This document shows positions 21,701 through 32,948 of a DNA stretch of 64,000 bases, piece after piece (position 1 is the stretch's first letter; every line of letters starts with the position of its first letter). The DNA lies in the NCBI RefSeq assembly GCF_963583255.1, contig NC_084806.1:29140935-29204934 (forward strand), read 5' to 3'. The DNA is from Pyrus communis. Taxonomy: Eukaryota; Streptophyta; Magnoliopsida; Rosales; Rosaceae. Below the pieces are notes generated by a model. It was given only the letters and a program-made list of their open reading frames with translations, did no database searches and was not told the DNA's origin. Made by a program: the position numbers and the translations under genes.

Positions 21701-22373
21701 TTCCAAATATATCACTTAATTAAAATTAAATAATGTCCAAACACCCCAACGACTCCACTCCGCCTCCCAAAAACAGCTTCTGGTTTTCGCGCGAAAATCC
21801 CTAAAAGATTCTAATTCCCAAGATAAAGCAAAGACAAATAAATTTCATTACTTTTTTTCCAAACTAAGCAAAATATAAAGAAATTTCATCACTTTTCTCA
21901 AATTAATAAAAAAAATATATATAGGGAATTAAGTGCAACAACGACATGGGTTTGTGTTTAATTTGAGAAAAGTAAAAGGGTTTTAATTTTTGTAGTATGA
22001 TGATCACCATATGATTAGATCCGCGATGGACGGTGCTGATCTTGAGAGCGGCCTCCGGATTCTCACCACCCGCGTTCGAATCGGAACCGTAGGCGCCCGA
22101 ATTAAAGGGCGACAATGTCGGAGTCGAATTGGGATTAAAACCGAGGAGGGGCTTATGCTTCTTCTTTGCGCGCTCATCGTCGTCATCGGCTTCGGCAAGG
22201 GAATTGGACGGCGGGGATGAATCGAGAGGAGTAGGGTTCCGGCGTGTGGATAGACGGCGAGGGTTTGGGCATTGGTTCTGCTCCTGTTGTTGGAGGAGGG
22301 CGCGTTTCTGGAGATCCAGGAGAGAAGGACGACCTTTCTTCTTTTTGGTTGGAGGATTATTCATCGTCGTCAT
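18797..22373 (-). CDS. bromodomain protein, BRD7/BRD9-like, nine exons
   Basis: Exons (minus strand) fitted to GT..AG signals: 22373-22008, 21473-21425, 21332-21254, 21169-21124, 21023-20925, 20346-20278, 20197-19852, 19715-19567, 19273-18797. They join in frame to 559 aa. Residues 10-24 are a Lys-rich KKKKGRPSLLDLQKR motif. A bromodomain spans ~150-255 (LPDKKLLVFILDRLQ, PVDPEELPDYQEIIQNPMDF in the ZA loop, and SNAMEYN with the acetyl-lysine-binding Asn at 227). An AT-hook-like RRGRPPGK lies at ~266-273. The C-terminal region GLQFEHGYARSLARFAANLG is typical of the plant family, and the protein ends QPDLALQL. Plant homologues (Arabidopsis BRD1/BRD2/BRD13) are SWI/SNF chromatin-remodelling subunits that read acetylated histones in the nucleus. 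The ATG at 22373 was chosen because no in-frame ATG lies upstream. The exon 1 donor is the least certain. A 6-7 Gln run lies near the C-terminus. Confidence 0.9.
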
Positions 22374-23038
22374 CGGCCGGCGTTTCTGTTTTCTGATGCC
22401 TCCACCTCGCCCCGCCTCGCCCCTCTTCACCTACTATTCTATTCTATCCAAAATTTCTCTTTCTTTCGCTCTCTGGCTCTAAATTCCTATTAAGCTACTT
22501 TTTCCTTATTATTTTTCTTTTTAATTATACATAGTTCGAAATATAAAATGAGATTTTTAAAATGTCAATAATAATTTTTTTGTTTTATAATTTTTTTATT
22601 CTTAATTTTAAGAAAGTGTTATTAGTATTTCAAAAATCTCATTGTACACTTTTCATAAATGTATATTTCTTTCCAAATGTAAAAAGTTTAGAGTGTAAAA
22701 TGAAAATTTTAAAGTATAGAATGTGATTTTTAGAATACTAATAACAATTCCCTAATTTTATTACCTAATTTTATTTTTTTGGTAAATACCTTTTTTTCTT
22801 TGTGAAAAAATATATTTATATGTTTATTTTCGGGTAATGTATTTCAGAACACTTGGGCTGCAGTTGGCAGTTCTCAATCAAACGTCAAAATTTGAGATTT
22901 GGCTAGACTATTTACAAGGTATTCTACTTAAAATACTTTTTGATACAATAATATATTTATATTCGAATTTAAAAAATTTTCATTCTTAATTAAAAAAGTA
23001 ATATTCACACACCTATTTTTAGAGTTTTACTTTCCACA
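22374..23038. other. promoter-side spacer of the bromodomain gene
   Basis: GC-rich just above the start codon, then AT-rich with A/T runs. It will contain the promoter and 5' UTR of the minus-strand gene. No clear TATA box could be assigned. It ends at the target duplication of a large nested retrotransposon. Confidence 0.4.
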
Positions 23039-23043
23039 CACAC

Positions 23044-23188
23044 TGTGACAGCCTGTCCCGATTTATTTGTACCGTAGGTGTGAAATGACGATTTTGCCCC
23101 TAGTGGTTATGTTTCATTTTGGGGTGTTTGTTTTGTGGGCTTATTGGCTGCATCTAGACCACACGCACACTCTCATCCTCATCTCCTT

Positions 23189-23236
<48 letters not shown>

Positions 23237-25185
23237 CCTCTTCTTCCTCTTTCGTACGGACAAGTACCAAAACCCTTGCAACCGTTGCATATCCAGGTGG
23301 AAAGTCTTACCTTTGTGTTCGTGAGGACCATACGAGTTCAACCATACCAATTTCAAGTAAGGAATCATTCGATTTCACGTCGAACCAGGGAACCCCGATT
23401 TTGGTCACTGTTCATGCACACATGAAATGTTGTTTTTTCAGGGAATTTGAAGCTTGTAGGAAGCTTAGTGAGGTCCTTAGGAAGCTCGGGGTGGTTCGTT
23501 GGAAGGTTTTGGACGTCAGGATCGTGAGTTGCAGGTTTGGCCGGACTTTGTGAAGTTTCTACAGCGTGATTTCGTGAATTTTAGGACTTGAAAGTGGTAA
23601 GGTTTTGTTCTACTTGTTGTAAGCTTCATTTTGGTGCCAATTTCATGAAATTTGGTTGAGAAACGAAGGTTTGAAAAATTTTCGGTATTCCGGCGACGGC
23701 GACGGCACCTGAGGTGTGCTAGAGAAGAAGACGGAATATTCCATCAGTTTGGACGGAATATTCTTAATGGCGTCAGGTTAACTTTAACGGAATATGTTAG
23801 TTTTAACGGAATATTCCCTAACGCCGTTAGGGTTGCCACATGTGTGCCAGGCACGTGCTGGCGCGTGGGAGGTCAAAAAATTATTTTAAAAATATGGGGA
23901 TGTTCGTGAGGTTGAGTAGATCACGTTGGTGTATTCATACACCCCATTTGAGCATTGTATGAGAAGTTATTACCTAGTTTTGGTTATGTGTTTTAAATTA
24001 ACGTTTTTATAGTTGTTTCGCACGTAGGTGAGACCTATCCTGAGGACGAGCGCAGTCACTCGAGGCAGGGGGTTACGACCCTTCCATATGCCAATGAGTG
24101 GGCTTTTGGTTTTCCGTATATACCTATTTGTTTGTGGTTTTTCCCAGAAAATGAAATGGAATGTTTATATGTTTTAAATGCCATGCATTGTGTTTGCCTA
24201 TTTATTTATTCATTAGTAGTTGCATATATGTATGTTTGGTGTTGCGGATGCACAGGTAAGTGTCATGTAAGTTATGGTTTATGTGGATGATTAGTAGTTA
24301 TGTGAGATGCATAGAGAGCTCATAACCTGCACCCCCAGTGTTAGTGCTCCTGCCCAGAGTAGGGCACAGTCCTTCACGTGATGTTCACCTCCCGCACCAT
24401 ACTTTCATCTTGGATCCAAGTTAAGTGCAAAGTCCTGTCGTACGGACCACTTTAGGTGGTTCCGACTCGTAGGTGACCCGCAATTATTCGCCCAGTTTCA
24501 CGTGATCGTAGAACTTGAGCATATTTATTTACACCCAGTCCTGTCGTACAGACCACTTTAGGTGGTTTCGACTCGTGTGTAGGTATAGTTAGTGAGTTGG
24601 AGATTTGAGCTCTAGATTCAGCCATACAGGTCACGTTAGGTGACTCCGACTGACATATTTACATTGCATTGATTGACATTACCTGGGTTACTTACAGTTT
24701 ATGTAGAGGCATTCGACATGGCATATCTCTGAGCATGTTTTCGATATATGTGTATATTCTATTTTCTGGGAAACTATACAGGTTTTATGGCAAGGGGTTA
24801 GAACTTTTGATATTGAAATGATTTTGAAAAGCTTTGTTTTTGCCCACTCACACTTTCTGTTTTGCGCCCCTCCAGGTTCTAGTTTGAATTGCTCTTTTGG
24901 TGGCTCATGAGGAATCCACGGTATATCTGACAGATTATCACCAGTGTAGGACCCCCTCTAGTTGTATTTAGTTAGTATTTGTTCCTCTAGATTGCACTAG
25001 GTTTTCTGTGGTCTGAATATTGTGTTTCCCACTTACGCTTGCACATGTATGTTAACTACTCTATGGGTAGTTTGATTTTTATTTATGCATACTTTTATTA
25101 TTATTCTTAGCTTCCGCACTGTGCACATGGTTACGTCACCCTCACGTGACGGCCAGCACGCCTTGATTTTGGTTGGGGTGTGTCA
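23044..25185 (+). repeat. 5' LTR of the Tekay-like element
   Basis: Contains a long (CT)n run at ~23192-23233 that is much shorter in the 3' LTR, the AATATTCC palindrome array (23730-23830) and the triple hairpin (24437-24650). Compared with the 3' LTR it retains a GGAATATTCC-containing stretch that the 3' LTR has lost. Confidence 0.9.
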
Positions 25186-25265
25186 GTTTGGTATCAGAGC
25201 CTAGGTTTGGCAGTCCTGTATATTTTGTGAGTGTTCTAATTGTTTTGGTGTCTTCTGTCAGAACT

Positions 25266-26477
25266 ATGATGCCTCATAGGGAACCACATTGCTTTGTTGA
25301 GCCTAGTTTCCCCGATATAGCTCAATTGGGGGAAGCTATCGCTACCGCTATTCAGTCGGCGCTCCGCCCTCCCAGAGGACTCTTCTGGAGACCATGTACA
25401 ATTTGAAGCTGGATAAGTTTGAGGGCCACAAGGGTTTTGAGGGTGCTGAGTGGTGGCTAGAGCATATTGAAAAGATCTTTCGTGTATTGTATAATCAGGG
25501 GAATCTCTCTGTTGAGAAGTGGGTTGAGACGACATCATGGTTCTTGGGTAAGGAATCATCATCCTGGTGGGAACAGGAGGTCCGTCGTTTGACCCTAAAG
25601 GAAAGGGCTGACTGGGAAGTGTTTAAGCAGTTATTTAGGAAAATGTTTATGCCTCCTGAGTACATTGATCGTAAAAAGCAAGAATTTACTGAATTAAGGC
25701 AAGGGAAATTGACGGCGAACGAGTATTATCGGAGGTTCACTGATTTATCCCGTTATTATCTGGAGGTTGCTACCAATCCGGATGAGATGCTTCATCGTTT
25801 TCGGTTGGGTACTAAGAAGAAGTGGCGTTCTATGGCGACCACTACCCCTTGGGACTCTTACCAGGAGTTCTATGAGATTCTGTTGAGGATTGAGGATTCC
25901 GAGAACATGCCCAGCGAGAGTGAGGAGGAAGAAAAAGATGGCAATCAAAGGAAAGACGACAAAGGCAAGGGTCAGGCATCTCTAGGACCTCGCAAGACCA
26001 AGAGTTTTAAGCGAGGTGGGACTAGTTCCAGTTCTTCCAACAGTGGTTTTAGTGCTACTGGTCAGGGAAGAGGAGGTAGATTTGCTAAGGGTCCTAGAGG
26101 CCAAAGGCAGGGTGATACTGGTAGAGGAAGCTCCGGTTTGCCGAAGATGTAACAATCGGCATTTTGGAGAGTGCAGGAGACGCAGTGGTGGTTGTTTCAC
26201 TTGTGGGTAGATGGGACATCGAGCTGCAAATTGTCCCCAGAGTCAGCAGAGGCCCCAACAATCTTTTTTGCCACCACCTGCACCAATCCAGCAGGTTCCT
26301 GGCCCTGGTAGTTTTGGTCAGACGGGTTGTGGTGGTGCCTACTATTATCAGGGTGAAGCCATTCCTTATGCTCCAGGACAATATCCGTATCCCCAAGATC
26401 CTTATTCTCACAGTGGGTATCCTCAGTTTTCTGGTGGTTATATGCCGTATCCTCCCATTCCAACGGGTGGATCTTAG
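25266..26477 (+). pseudogene. chromovirus gag with zinc-knuckle remnant
   Basis: ATG at 25266. The first ~40 codons are shifted relative to the main frame, which opens at MYNLKLDKFEGHKGFEG (25394) and runs through AEWWLEHIEKIFRVL, TTSWFLGKE, VFKQLFRKMFMP and TANEYYRRFTDLSRYY to a Lys/Glu/Gly-rich tail ending 26152. A CCHC knuckle is split between frames (CFTCG at ~26195-26210, GHRAANCPQ from 26212). A Pro/Tyr/Gly-rich linker follows to 26477. At least two frameshifts and a stop make it non-functional as read. Confidence 0.88.
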
Positions 26478-26570
26478 TGGTACTAGGGAGGACAGCCTTA
26501 GCAGGGAGAGATTGCTGCTAGTAGTGCAGGATCTTCAAGGCAGTCTGGTCAGCCTAGTCAGGGGCGTAAT

Positions 26571-28249
26571 GTGCAACGTCGAGGTGGTCAGACTAGTAGA
26601 GGTCATGGTGGACGACAGCAAACCCAGGAACGTATCCACAACATTTCTCTGGAGGATGCTCAGAATAATCCAAACTTGATCATGGGTACGTTAAATATCC
26701 TTGGTTATTTTGCTAGAGTATTGATTGACTGTGGTGCTACACATTCTGTTATTTCTCATACATTTGCTCAAGTGACGCAACCTCACCCTACACCTTTAGG
26801 TATGATTTAGAGTTTACTATGCCTAGAAGGGAGAGATGTATTATTGATTGTGTGTATCCAGGACGTCCAGTGATGGTGAAGGATGTAGTTATGCCAGCAG
26901 ACCTTATCCCGTTAGATATTGTTGATTTTGATGTGATTTTAGGCACATATTGGTTGCATTTTAATTGTGCCAATATAGATTGTTACGAGAAAATAGTTAC
27001 CGTCCATCATCCTGGATTACTTGTGGTTACTTTTGTGGGTGAGCAGAGTGGGGTGAGACATGGCGTTATTTCTGCTGTGCGAGCAAAAAGGTTGTTATCG
27101 AAAGGTTGCCAGGGATACTTAGCTCATATGGTGTTGAACGATATTGCTCCTAGTAGCGTGGAGGACGTAAGAGTAGTCAGGCATTTTCCTGATGTTTTCC
27201 CTGATGATTTACCTAGATTGCTGCCAGACCGAGATGTGGAGTTCACCATTGATTTGCTTCCAGGTACTAATCCTATATCCTTGACTCCTTATCGTATGGC
27301 TCATGCTGAGTTGAGGGAATTGAAAATCCAGTTGCAGGAATTAGTGGATAAAGGTTTTATTCAACCTAGTACTTCACCCTGGGGAGCTCTAGTGTTGTTT
27401 GTGAGAAAGAAGGACGGGATTTGAGGCTATGCATTGATTACCGGCAATTGAATCGGGTAACAATTAAAAATCGTCATCCATTGCCGCGTATAGATGATTT
27501 GTTTGATCAGCTTCGAGGTGCTTACGTATTTTCCAAGATTGATTTGAGGTCTGGTTATTATCAGTTGAAGATTAGTAGTGAAGATGTCCCTAAGAAAGCT
27601 TTCAGGACTCGTTATGGTCATTACGAGTTTCTGGTAATGCCATTTGGATTAACGAATGCACCAACAACTTTTATGGATTTGATGAATCGAGTATTCCAGC
27701 CGTATTTGGATAAGTTTGTCATTGTCTTTATTGACGATATCCTGGTATACTCTAAGTCTAAATCTGAGCATGTTCGACATCTTACTTTGGTGTTGAAGAG
27801 GTTGAGGAAACACCAACTATATGCTAAGTTTAGCAAGTGCCAATTTTGGTTAGAATGGCATTTTTGGGACACGTCATATCTACTTAAGGTATTTTGGTGG
27901 ATCCTCAAAAGGTTGCAGCAGTGGAGAAGTGGGAGCAACCACGTACCATCACTGAGGTGAGGAGTTTTCTTGGCTTAGCAGGGTATTACTGACGGTTTGT
28001 TAAGGATTTTTCCGTGATTGCTTTACTACTGACAAGTTTAACGAGGAAGGATGTTAAATTTAAGTGGGATGATAATTGTGAGTAGAGTTTCCTGCAATTG
28101 AAGTATTGTCTCACTCATGCACCTGTTTCGGCACTTCAAGACGAGAGTGGTAATTTCGAAGTCTATAGTGATGCTTTCTTAAATGGTTTGGGATGTGTGC
28201 TGATGCAACATGGTAGGGTGATTGCTTATGCTTCACGACAATTGAAGCT
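26571..28249 (+). pseudogene. chromovirus pol, protease-RT-RNase H part 1
   Basis: Protease motif LIDCGATHSVIS (~26720-26755; Ser in the usual DSGATHS is Cys). A stop at 26808 and a frame change precede FDVILGTYWL. The RT starts [21 protein letters not shown], is frameshifted at ~27420, and continues with [50 protein letters not shown] and the catalytic [10 protein letters not shown] (~27720-27750). Further stops precede RNase H (EVYSDAFLNGLGCVLMQHGR, VIAYASRQLK). It breaks at 28249 where RLX1 is inserted and resumes at 46456. Confidence 0.9.
28245..28249. repeat. target site duplication AAGCT, left
   Basis: AAGCT here and at 46451-46455 flank the RLX1 insertion in RNase H. Joining across one copy restores the RNase H reading order (SRQLK then [15 protein letters not shown]). 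Confidence 0.93.
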
Positions 28250-29746
28250 TGATGCGAGAATTATACGCACACAAATTAAACCCTCTTTTTATCAATTGTA
28301 GTAAGTATATAAGTAGGGATCGTTCTGGACCAGGGATTAGGAGGGATTGTTAATCACTTGGAGTTGACTCAAAAACGTAAAATAAAGTTTAAAACATTAA
28401 ACTAGACTCAAAGAATGCGAAACTAAACGCTTAAAACACTAAAACAAACCAAAAGACTCAAACACTTTAAAAACACAAACTAAATTGATTTCTAATTAAA
28501 TTGAACAATAAAGTAAAGGGGGGGGGGTTGTGTTTGGATGAGATTAAATTAAATGGACAGATTATAATTAAGGGCAAAATGTAAATATGAATGTGATGAA
28601 AATATGGATGATGGAATAGCCAAGGGGTTCTTCTCCACACATGTTACACTTGCATACAAGATTGATTTTCAGTTGGTCTTTCGATAAGTTATGAAACTCA
28701 ACACCCCGGGTTAATTAGGTCCGCTTAAATTAACCGTCAAGTTCTCCTTAAGTTAATGAATTGGATGGTTTTGCGCAACGCAATTCACAACATTCTCCAA
28801 AAGTCCTTTACGTGAACAGCACAATAATGATACAATCAAAGATCATTAAGCATCATGAAAACTATAAGTGTTGACGAGACCTTCGTTACTATGAAAAGCA
28901 TGAAACTAGTGCCAAGAATTCATTTAACGCGATTGTTTATAAGCAAGCTCCACTACTTGTGAATATTCATAACTATTAGGTGAAACTCACTTATATTCTA
29001 GCGTCATATTCATGCATGAAAATTAAGCGTGCACTCTCAATAAACATACATAAATAAGTTATCAATCAAACAGTTAAACAAATTGAATCCACAACTTATG
29101 AAATTCCAACCAAAAGTAATCAATTCATATTGCAAGCATAAACATGGTTTCGAATCACCCCCTAGCTAAAGGGGGTTTAGTTCCTCATACGTACAAGACA
29201 AAGATAAGTAAATTTAAACATTGAAATCAAAGAAACACCTAAACATTCCAACAACTCAAACTTGAATTGTATGAACGTTTAGGCCCTCTTCTCTTCCTCT
29301 TTGTTGCGGCACAAGGACTAAGGATAGGTTTTGGGGTGGTGTGAAGTGTTTTGGAGGAATGGGGAGTGGTTGGAGTGGCTGCAATGGAGGAGAGAATGCT
29401 GGAAAACTGGAAGGGGATGCACGGCAAAGGTATTTGTGTTGTGTGTTGTGTTGTGGTGAATGGAATGAATTGTATGAATGCAATGCATGGTTTTATAGGG
29501 AGAGAATGGATGGGAGAACATGTGAATGGCAGCTAGGAATGATTAAAGAAGGGAATGCATGTGTAATGACAACTAGATTGGTTGGTGGAAATCTAAAAAT
29601 GCAAATGGGAATGCTGGAAATGCAAGGGTGGGTACGGCATGGTTATGTTTGTGTGTTGTGGCTGATTTGTTTGTTGGTTAAAGCTTGTGAGTGAATGATT
29701 AAAGATGCATGTGGATGAATTATACAATGGGAAAGTATGTGATTGA
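28250..29746 (-). repeat. RLX1 3' LTR, part 1
   Basis: Starts TGATGCGAGAATTATACG (the LTR 3' end inverted). The other part is 38718-39286. It matches 44362-46450 with roughly twenty scattered substitutions or small indels by eye (about 1 percent). It has a reverse TATA-like TTTTATA near 29491. The open frames at 29239-29694 are LTR sequence with no protein identity. Confidence 0.9.
29742..29746. repeat. target site duplication ATTGA, left
   Basis: ATTGA here and at 38713-38717 flank RLX2. The uninterrupted target is seen intact in the other RLX1 LTR (GTGATTGACAACTAGG at ~45855). Confidence 0.93.
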
Positions 29747-30226
29747 TGATAGGATCATATTTATGCGACTTAAATGGCTTGTTCTCGTACATTTACGTTA
29801 TGTTTCTTTAGTTATTTTAGTACTTTAAGCTATTTTCGTGTGTTTGTAGGTCCAAAGGGCTAAAGGAGCAAAAAGATGCATTTTGGAGACTTTTGGAGCA
29901 CTTTTGGGCTAAGGACGGATAGCTTATGCTTGAAGCCAAAGTGTTGGACGAAATTGAAGACCTAATTGGAGCCAAAGTGTTGGAACCTTGTTCTCTTTAG
30001 TTTTAGGACATTTAAACCTTTCCTAATCCCAATCATGCCATGCATAACACACATCCATTCTAACACATTGTCATTGCACATGCATTTCCTTCATTAGTTA
30101 ACCCACATGCACTTATCACTTATCATCACCACATATCATATCACTTAATCACTTATCACTTATCATCACCACTTAACCACTTATCATATCATAACCACAT
30201 ATCATATCACTTATCACTTAAAATAA

Positions 30227-30478
30227 CATCCACCTACTTCACCTACAACATCCACTTCACCTACAACATCCACCTACTTCACCTACAACATCCACCCACT
30301 TCACCTACAACATCCACCTACTTCACCTACAACATCCACCCACTTCACCTACAACATCCACCTACTTCACCTACAACATCCACTTCACCTACAACATCCA
30401 CCTACTTCACCTACAACATCCACTTCACCTACAACATCCACCTACTTCACCTACAACATCCACCTACTTCACCTACAA
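30227..30478 (+). repeat. CACCTACAACATCCAC minisatellite, RLX2 5' LTR
   Basis: Alternating 18- and 24-bp units TTCACCTACAACATCCAC with or without CTAC or CCAC spacers. It is longer by several units than the same array in the 3' LTR (37195-37371). Confidence 0.88.
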
Positions 30479-30510
30479 ATGACATAGCCATATGTTCCCT
30501 CCACTACTCC

Positions 30511-30518
30511 TATAAATA
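30511..30518 (+). promoter_or_regulatory. RLX2 5' LTR TATA box
   Basis: TATAAATA followed by a pyrimidine/A-rich leader with CATTCATTCATTCATGG. The same octamer is in the 3' LTR at 37399-37406. Confidence 0.6.
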
Positions 30519-31829
30519 CCCTTGCATTCATTCATTCATGGACATCTCATTTCATACACAACACACCATTTTTCCATTTCCCTTGTAATCCAAACACCAT
30601 TTTTTCATTTCCCTATTAATCCAAACACCACTCCCCAAACCATTCACACCATCAAACTATCCTTAGACCTTGTGCTACAACAACGAGGAAGAGAAGAGTG
30701 CCTAAACGTTCATACAATTCAAGTTTGAGTTGTTGGAATGTTTAGGTGTTTCTTTGATTTCAATGTTTAAATTCAATTCTCTTTGTTTATACGTATGAGG
30801 AATGGAAGAGAAGAGTGCCTAAACGTTCATACAATTCAAGTTTGAGTTGTTGGAATGTTTAGATATTTCTTTGATTTCAAAGTTATAATAAACTAAACCC
30901 CCTTTAGCTAGGGGGTGATTCGAAATATATGTTTATGCTTGCATTTTGATTTGATTACTTCTAATTGCATTTCATAAGTTGTTGATTCAATTTGTTTAAC
31001 CGTTTGATTGATAACTTATTTATGTATGTTTATTAAGAATGCGCGCTTAATTTTCATGCATGAATATGACGCTAGAATATAAGTGATTTTCACCTAATCG
31101 TTATGAACTTATATTCACAAGTAGTGGAGGTTGCTTATAAACAATCGCATTAAATGAATTCTTGGCACGAGTTTCATGCTCATCATAGTAACGAATGCCT
31201 CGTCAACACTTATAGTTTTCATAATGCTTAATGATCTTTGATTGTATCTTTATTGTGCTGTTCACGTAAAGGACTTTTGGAGAATGTTGTGAATTGCGTT
31301 GCGCTAACCCATCCAATTCATTAACTTAAGGAAAACTTGACGGTTAATTTAAGCGGACCTAATTAACCCGGGGTGATGAGTTTCATAATTTATTGAAATG
31401 TAATTGGAAATCTTTTTATTATGCAAGTGTAACATATGTGGAGATGACCCCCTTAGCTAGCATTCATCCATTCTATTTCATCAATTTCATATTTACATTC
31501 TGTTTTAATTGTAATTTGTTCATTTAGTTTAATTTTGTCAAAACCTAAATCCCCCTTTACTTTAATGTCAAATTAGTTAGAAATCAATTTAGTTTGTGTT
31601 TTTAAAGCATTTTGAGTTTTTGGTTTGTCTTAGTGTTTTAAACTTTAATTTTGTATTCTTTGAGTCTAGTTTAGTGTTTTAAACTGTGTTTTTAAGTTTT
31701 TGAGTCAGTTTCCAAGAGATTTGCAATCCCTCCTAATCCCCGGTCCAGAACGATCCCTACTTATACTTATACTACAAATCGACAAAAAGAGGGTTTAATT
31801 TGTGCGCGTATAAATCTCGCATCAAATTT

Positions 31830-31847
31830 TGGCGCCGTTGCCGGGGA
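31830..31847 (+). other. RLX2 primer-binding site, Athila/Tat type
   Basis: TGGCGCCGTTGCCGGGGA begins 5 nt after the LTR end. This is the PBS described for Athila-type elements (tRNA-Asp). Confidence 0.85.
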
Positions 31848-31936
31848 CTAGAAAATTTGCTAATCCCTTGGATTGTTTGTTTCTGTATTGTCTTTTAGAT
31901 TTAGTTTTTATTTGTGTTTTGTTTGTTAAGAACAAC

Positions 31937-32860
31937 ATGGCACTTGATAACGCTTCTCTTTTGTCACAGCTCATGGAAAGGTCCCAAATGCAAAGAGTTG
32001 ATATATCTAATCTTCAATCAAGGAATAACGTGTTTTCCAATACTTACAATTCGGATTGGAGTGATCATTCAAACTCTATGTGGTGGGAACCTCAAAATGC
32101 TCAACAAGGAGGATATTGGCAGCCACCACAACCTCATATTCAATATGCCCAACCAAATTTAAGTTCATCAATAGATTATAATCAAAAGCTTAACGAATTA
32201 ATTTGTTTGGTGCAGGGCTCACAAAATCAAGACAATGAGGCTCGACAAGAAGACAAAAGGTTGGATCACTTGGAAAAGCAAATTGGGCAGATAGCGGAGT
32301 TCGTAGGACAATTTTGCGACCAAGGCAAACTCCCTAGTTCAACCATTGTAAATCCGAAGGGAGGATTTGAAGCACCTTTGCCGGAAGCACTTATTGCTCC
32401 TACGCCATCTAATTCAAGTAAGGTTGTTCCAATTAGTTCTAACCCCATTCCACCTAATATCCCTATTCCTTGCAGGTTCATGAATTCCAAGGAAGAAGAA
32501 AGTGAAAAAGACATCTTGGAAGACCTTCAAAAGGTGCAAAGTAGGGAATTTCATGAATTCATCAAAGGGGATATACTTGAGACAACAATGCCCAAAGAAG
32601 TTGAATTTGATGACATTGGACAAGTCATAACCATCACATGCAATCTGGCCAAGTCCAATATCCCTGAAACTTTCAAAGGAGTGGTGTTTGTCATTGAGTT
32701 CTTGTCAGACAAAACAAGTAAGTCATTTTTTTCAAATTCCATTACATTTTATACTAACTTGCTGTTTTTTATGAATCAGGCACCTACACTAGAATTCAAA
32801 CCATTGCCGGTTCACTTCAAGTATCATCTTCCATTCAAGGACCAATTCCATGCCGTTTGA
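31937..32860 (+). CDS. Athila-like gag-derived ORF of RLX2
   Basis: 308 codons from ATG 31937 (MALDNASLLSQLMERS); the frame is open further upstream but into the leader. Contains DHSNSMWWEPQNAQQ, SSIDYNQKLNELICLVQG, then LEKQIGQIAEFVGQF, QGKLPSSTIVNPKGGFE and IPIPCRFMNSKEEE. These resemble the C-terminal gag and gag-protease linker of Athila-type polyproteins. It ends APTLEFKPLPVHFKYHLPF, a phrase found just before RT in Athila pol, so the ORF joins gag-linker and pre-RT sequence with the protease core missing. The RLX1 homologue keeps the same ends. No RNA-binding zinc knuckle was seen. Fully open, so it may be translated. Confidence 0.7.
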   Translation: MALDNASLLSQLMERSQMQRVDISNLQSRNNVFSNTYNSDWSDHSNSMWWEPQNAQQGGYWQPPQPHIQYAQPNLSSSIDYNQKLNELICLVQGSQNQDNEARQEDKRLDHLEKQIGQIAEFVGQFCDQGKLPSSTIVNPKGGFEAPLPEALIAPTPSNSSKVVPISSNPIPPNIPIPCRFMNSKEEESEKDILEDLQKVQSREFHEFIKGDILETTMPKEVEFDDIGQVITITCNLAKSNIPETFKGVVFVIEFLSDKTSKSFFSNSITFYTNLLFFMNQAPTLEFKPLPVHFKYHLPFKDQFHAV

Positions 32861-32876
32861 TTTTATTTATGTTAAT

Positions 32877-32907
<31 letters not shown>

Positions 32908-32948
32908 AAAAAGAAAGAAAGATACTAAACATGGAGAAAGGTGGAGCT
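32877..32948. other. A-rich junction between convergent ORFs
   Basis: A-runs at 32877-32913 and GAAAGAAAGATA lie between the stop of the gag-derived ORF and the stop of the antisense coiled-coil ORF. The corresponding RLX1 junction (43046-43091) is T-rich on the plus strand. Confidence 0.6.

Larger units (their letters stand above)
29747..31824 (+). repeat. RLX2 5' LTR
   Basis: Contains a TTCACCTACAACATCCAC minisatellite (30227-30478), a TATA box (30511-30518), and a ~120-bp internal tandem duplication at ~30690-30870 (GAAGAGAAGAGTGCCTAAAC, then TTTGAGTTGTTGGAATG, occurs twice). Confidence 0.9.

Noticed and set aside
22004..22482. Plus-strand and alternative frames over the first bromodomain exon
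   Set aside because: GC-rich shadow frames of exon 1 on the minus strand.
29239..29694. Frames in the RLX1 LTR, repeated at 45354-45809
   Set aside because: Same sequence in both LTRs, overlapping frames on both strands, no protein identity.
30522..30728. 68-codon frame in both RLX2 LTRs (also 37410-37616)
   Set aside because: Identical because the LTRs are identical; lies over the leader after the TATA box and the internal duplication. Could be a leader peptide but no support.
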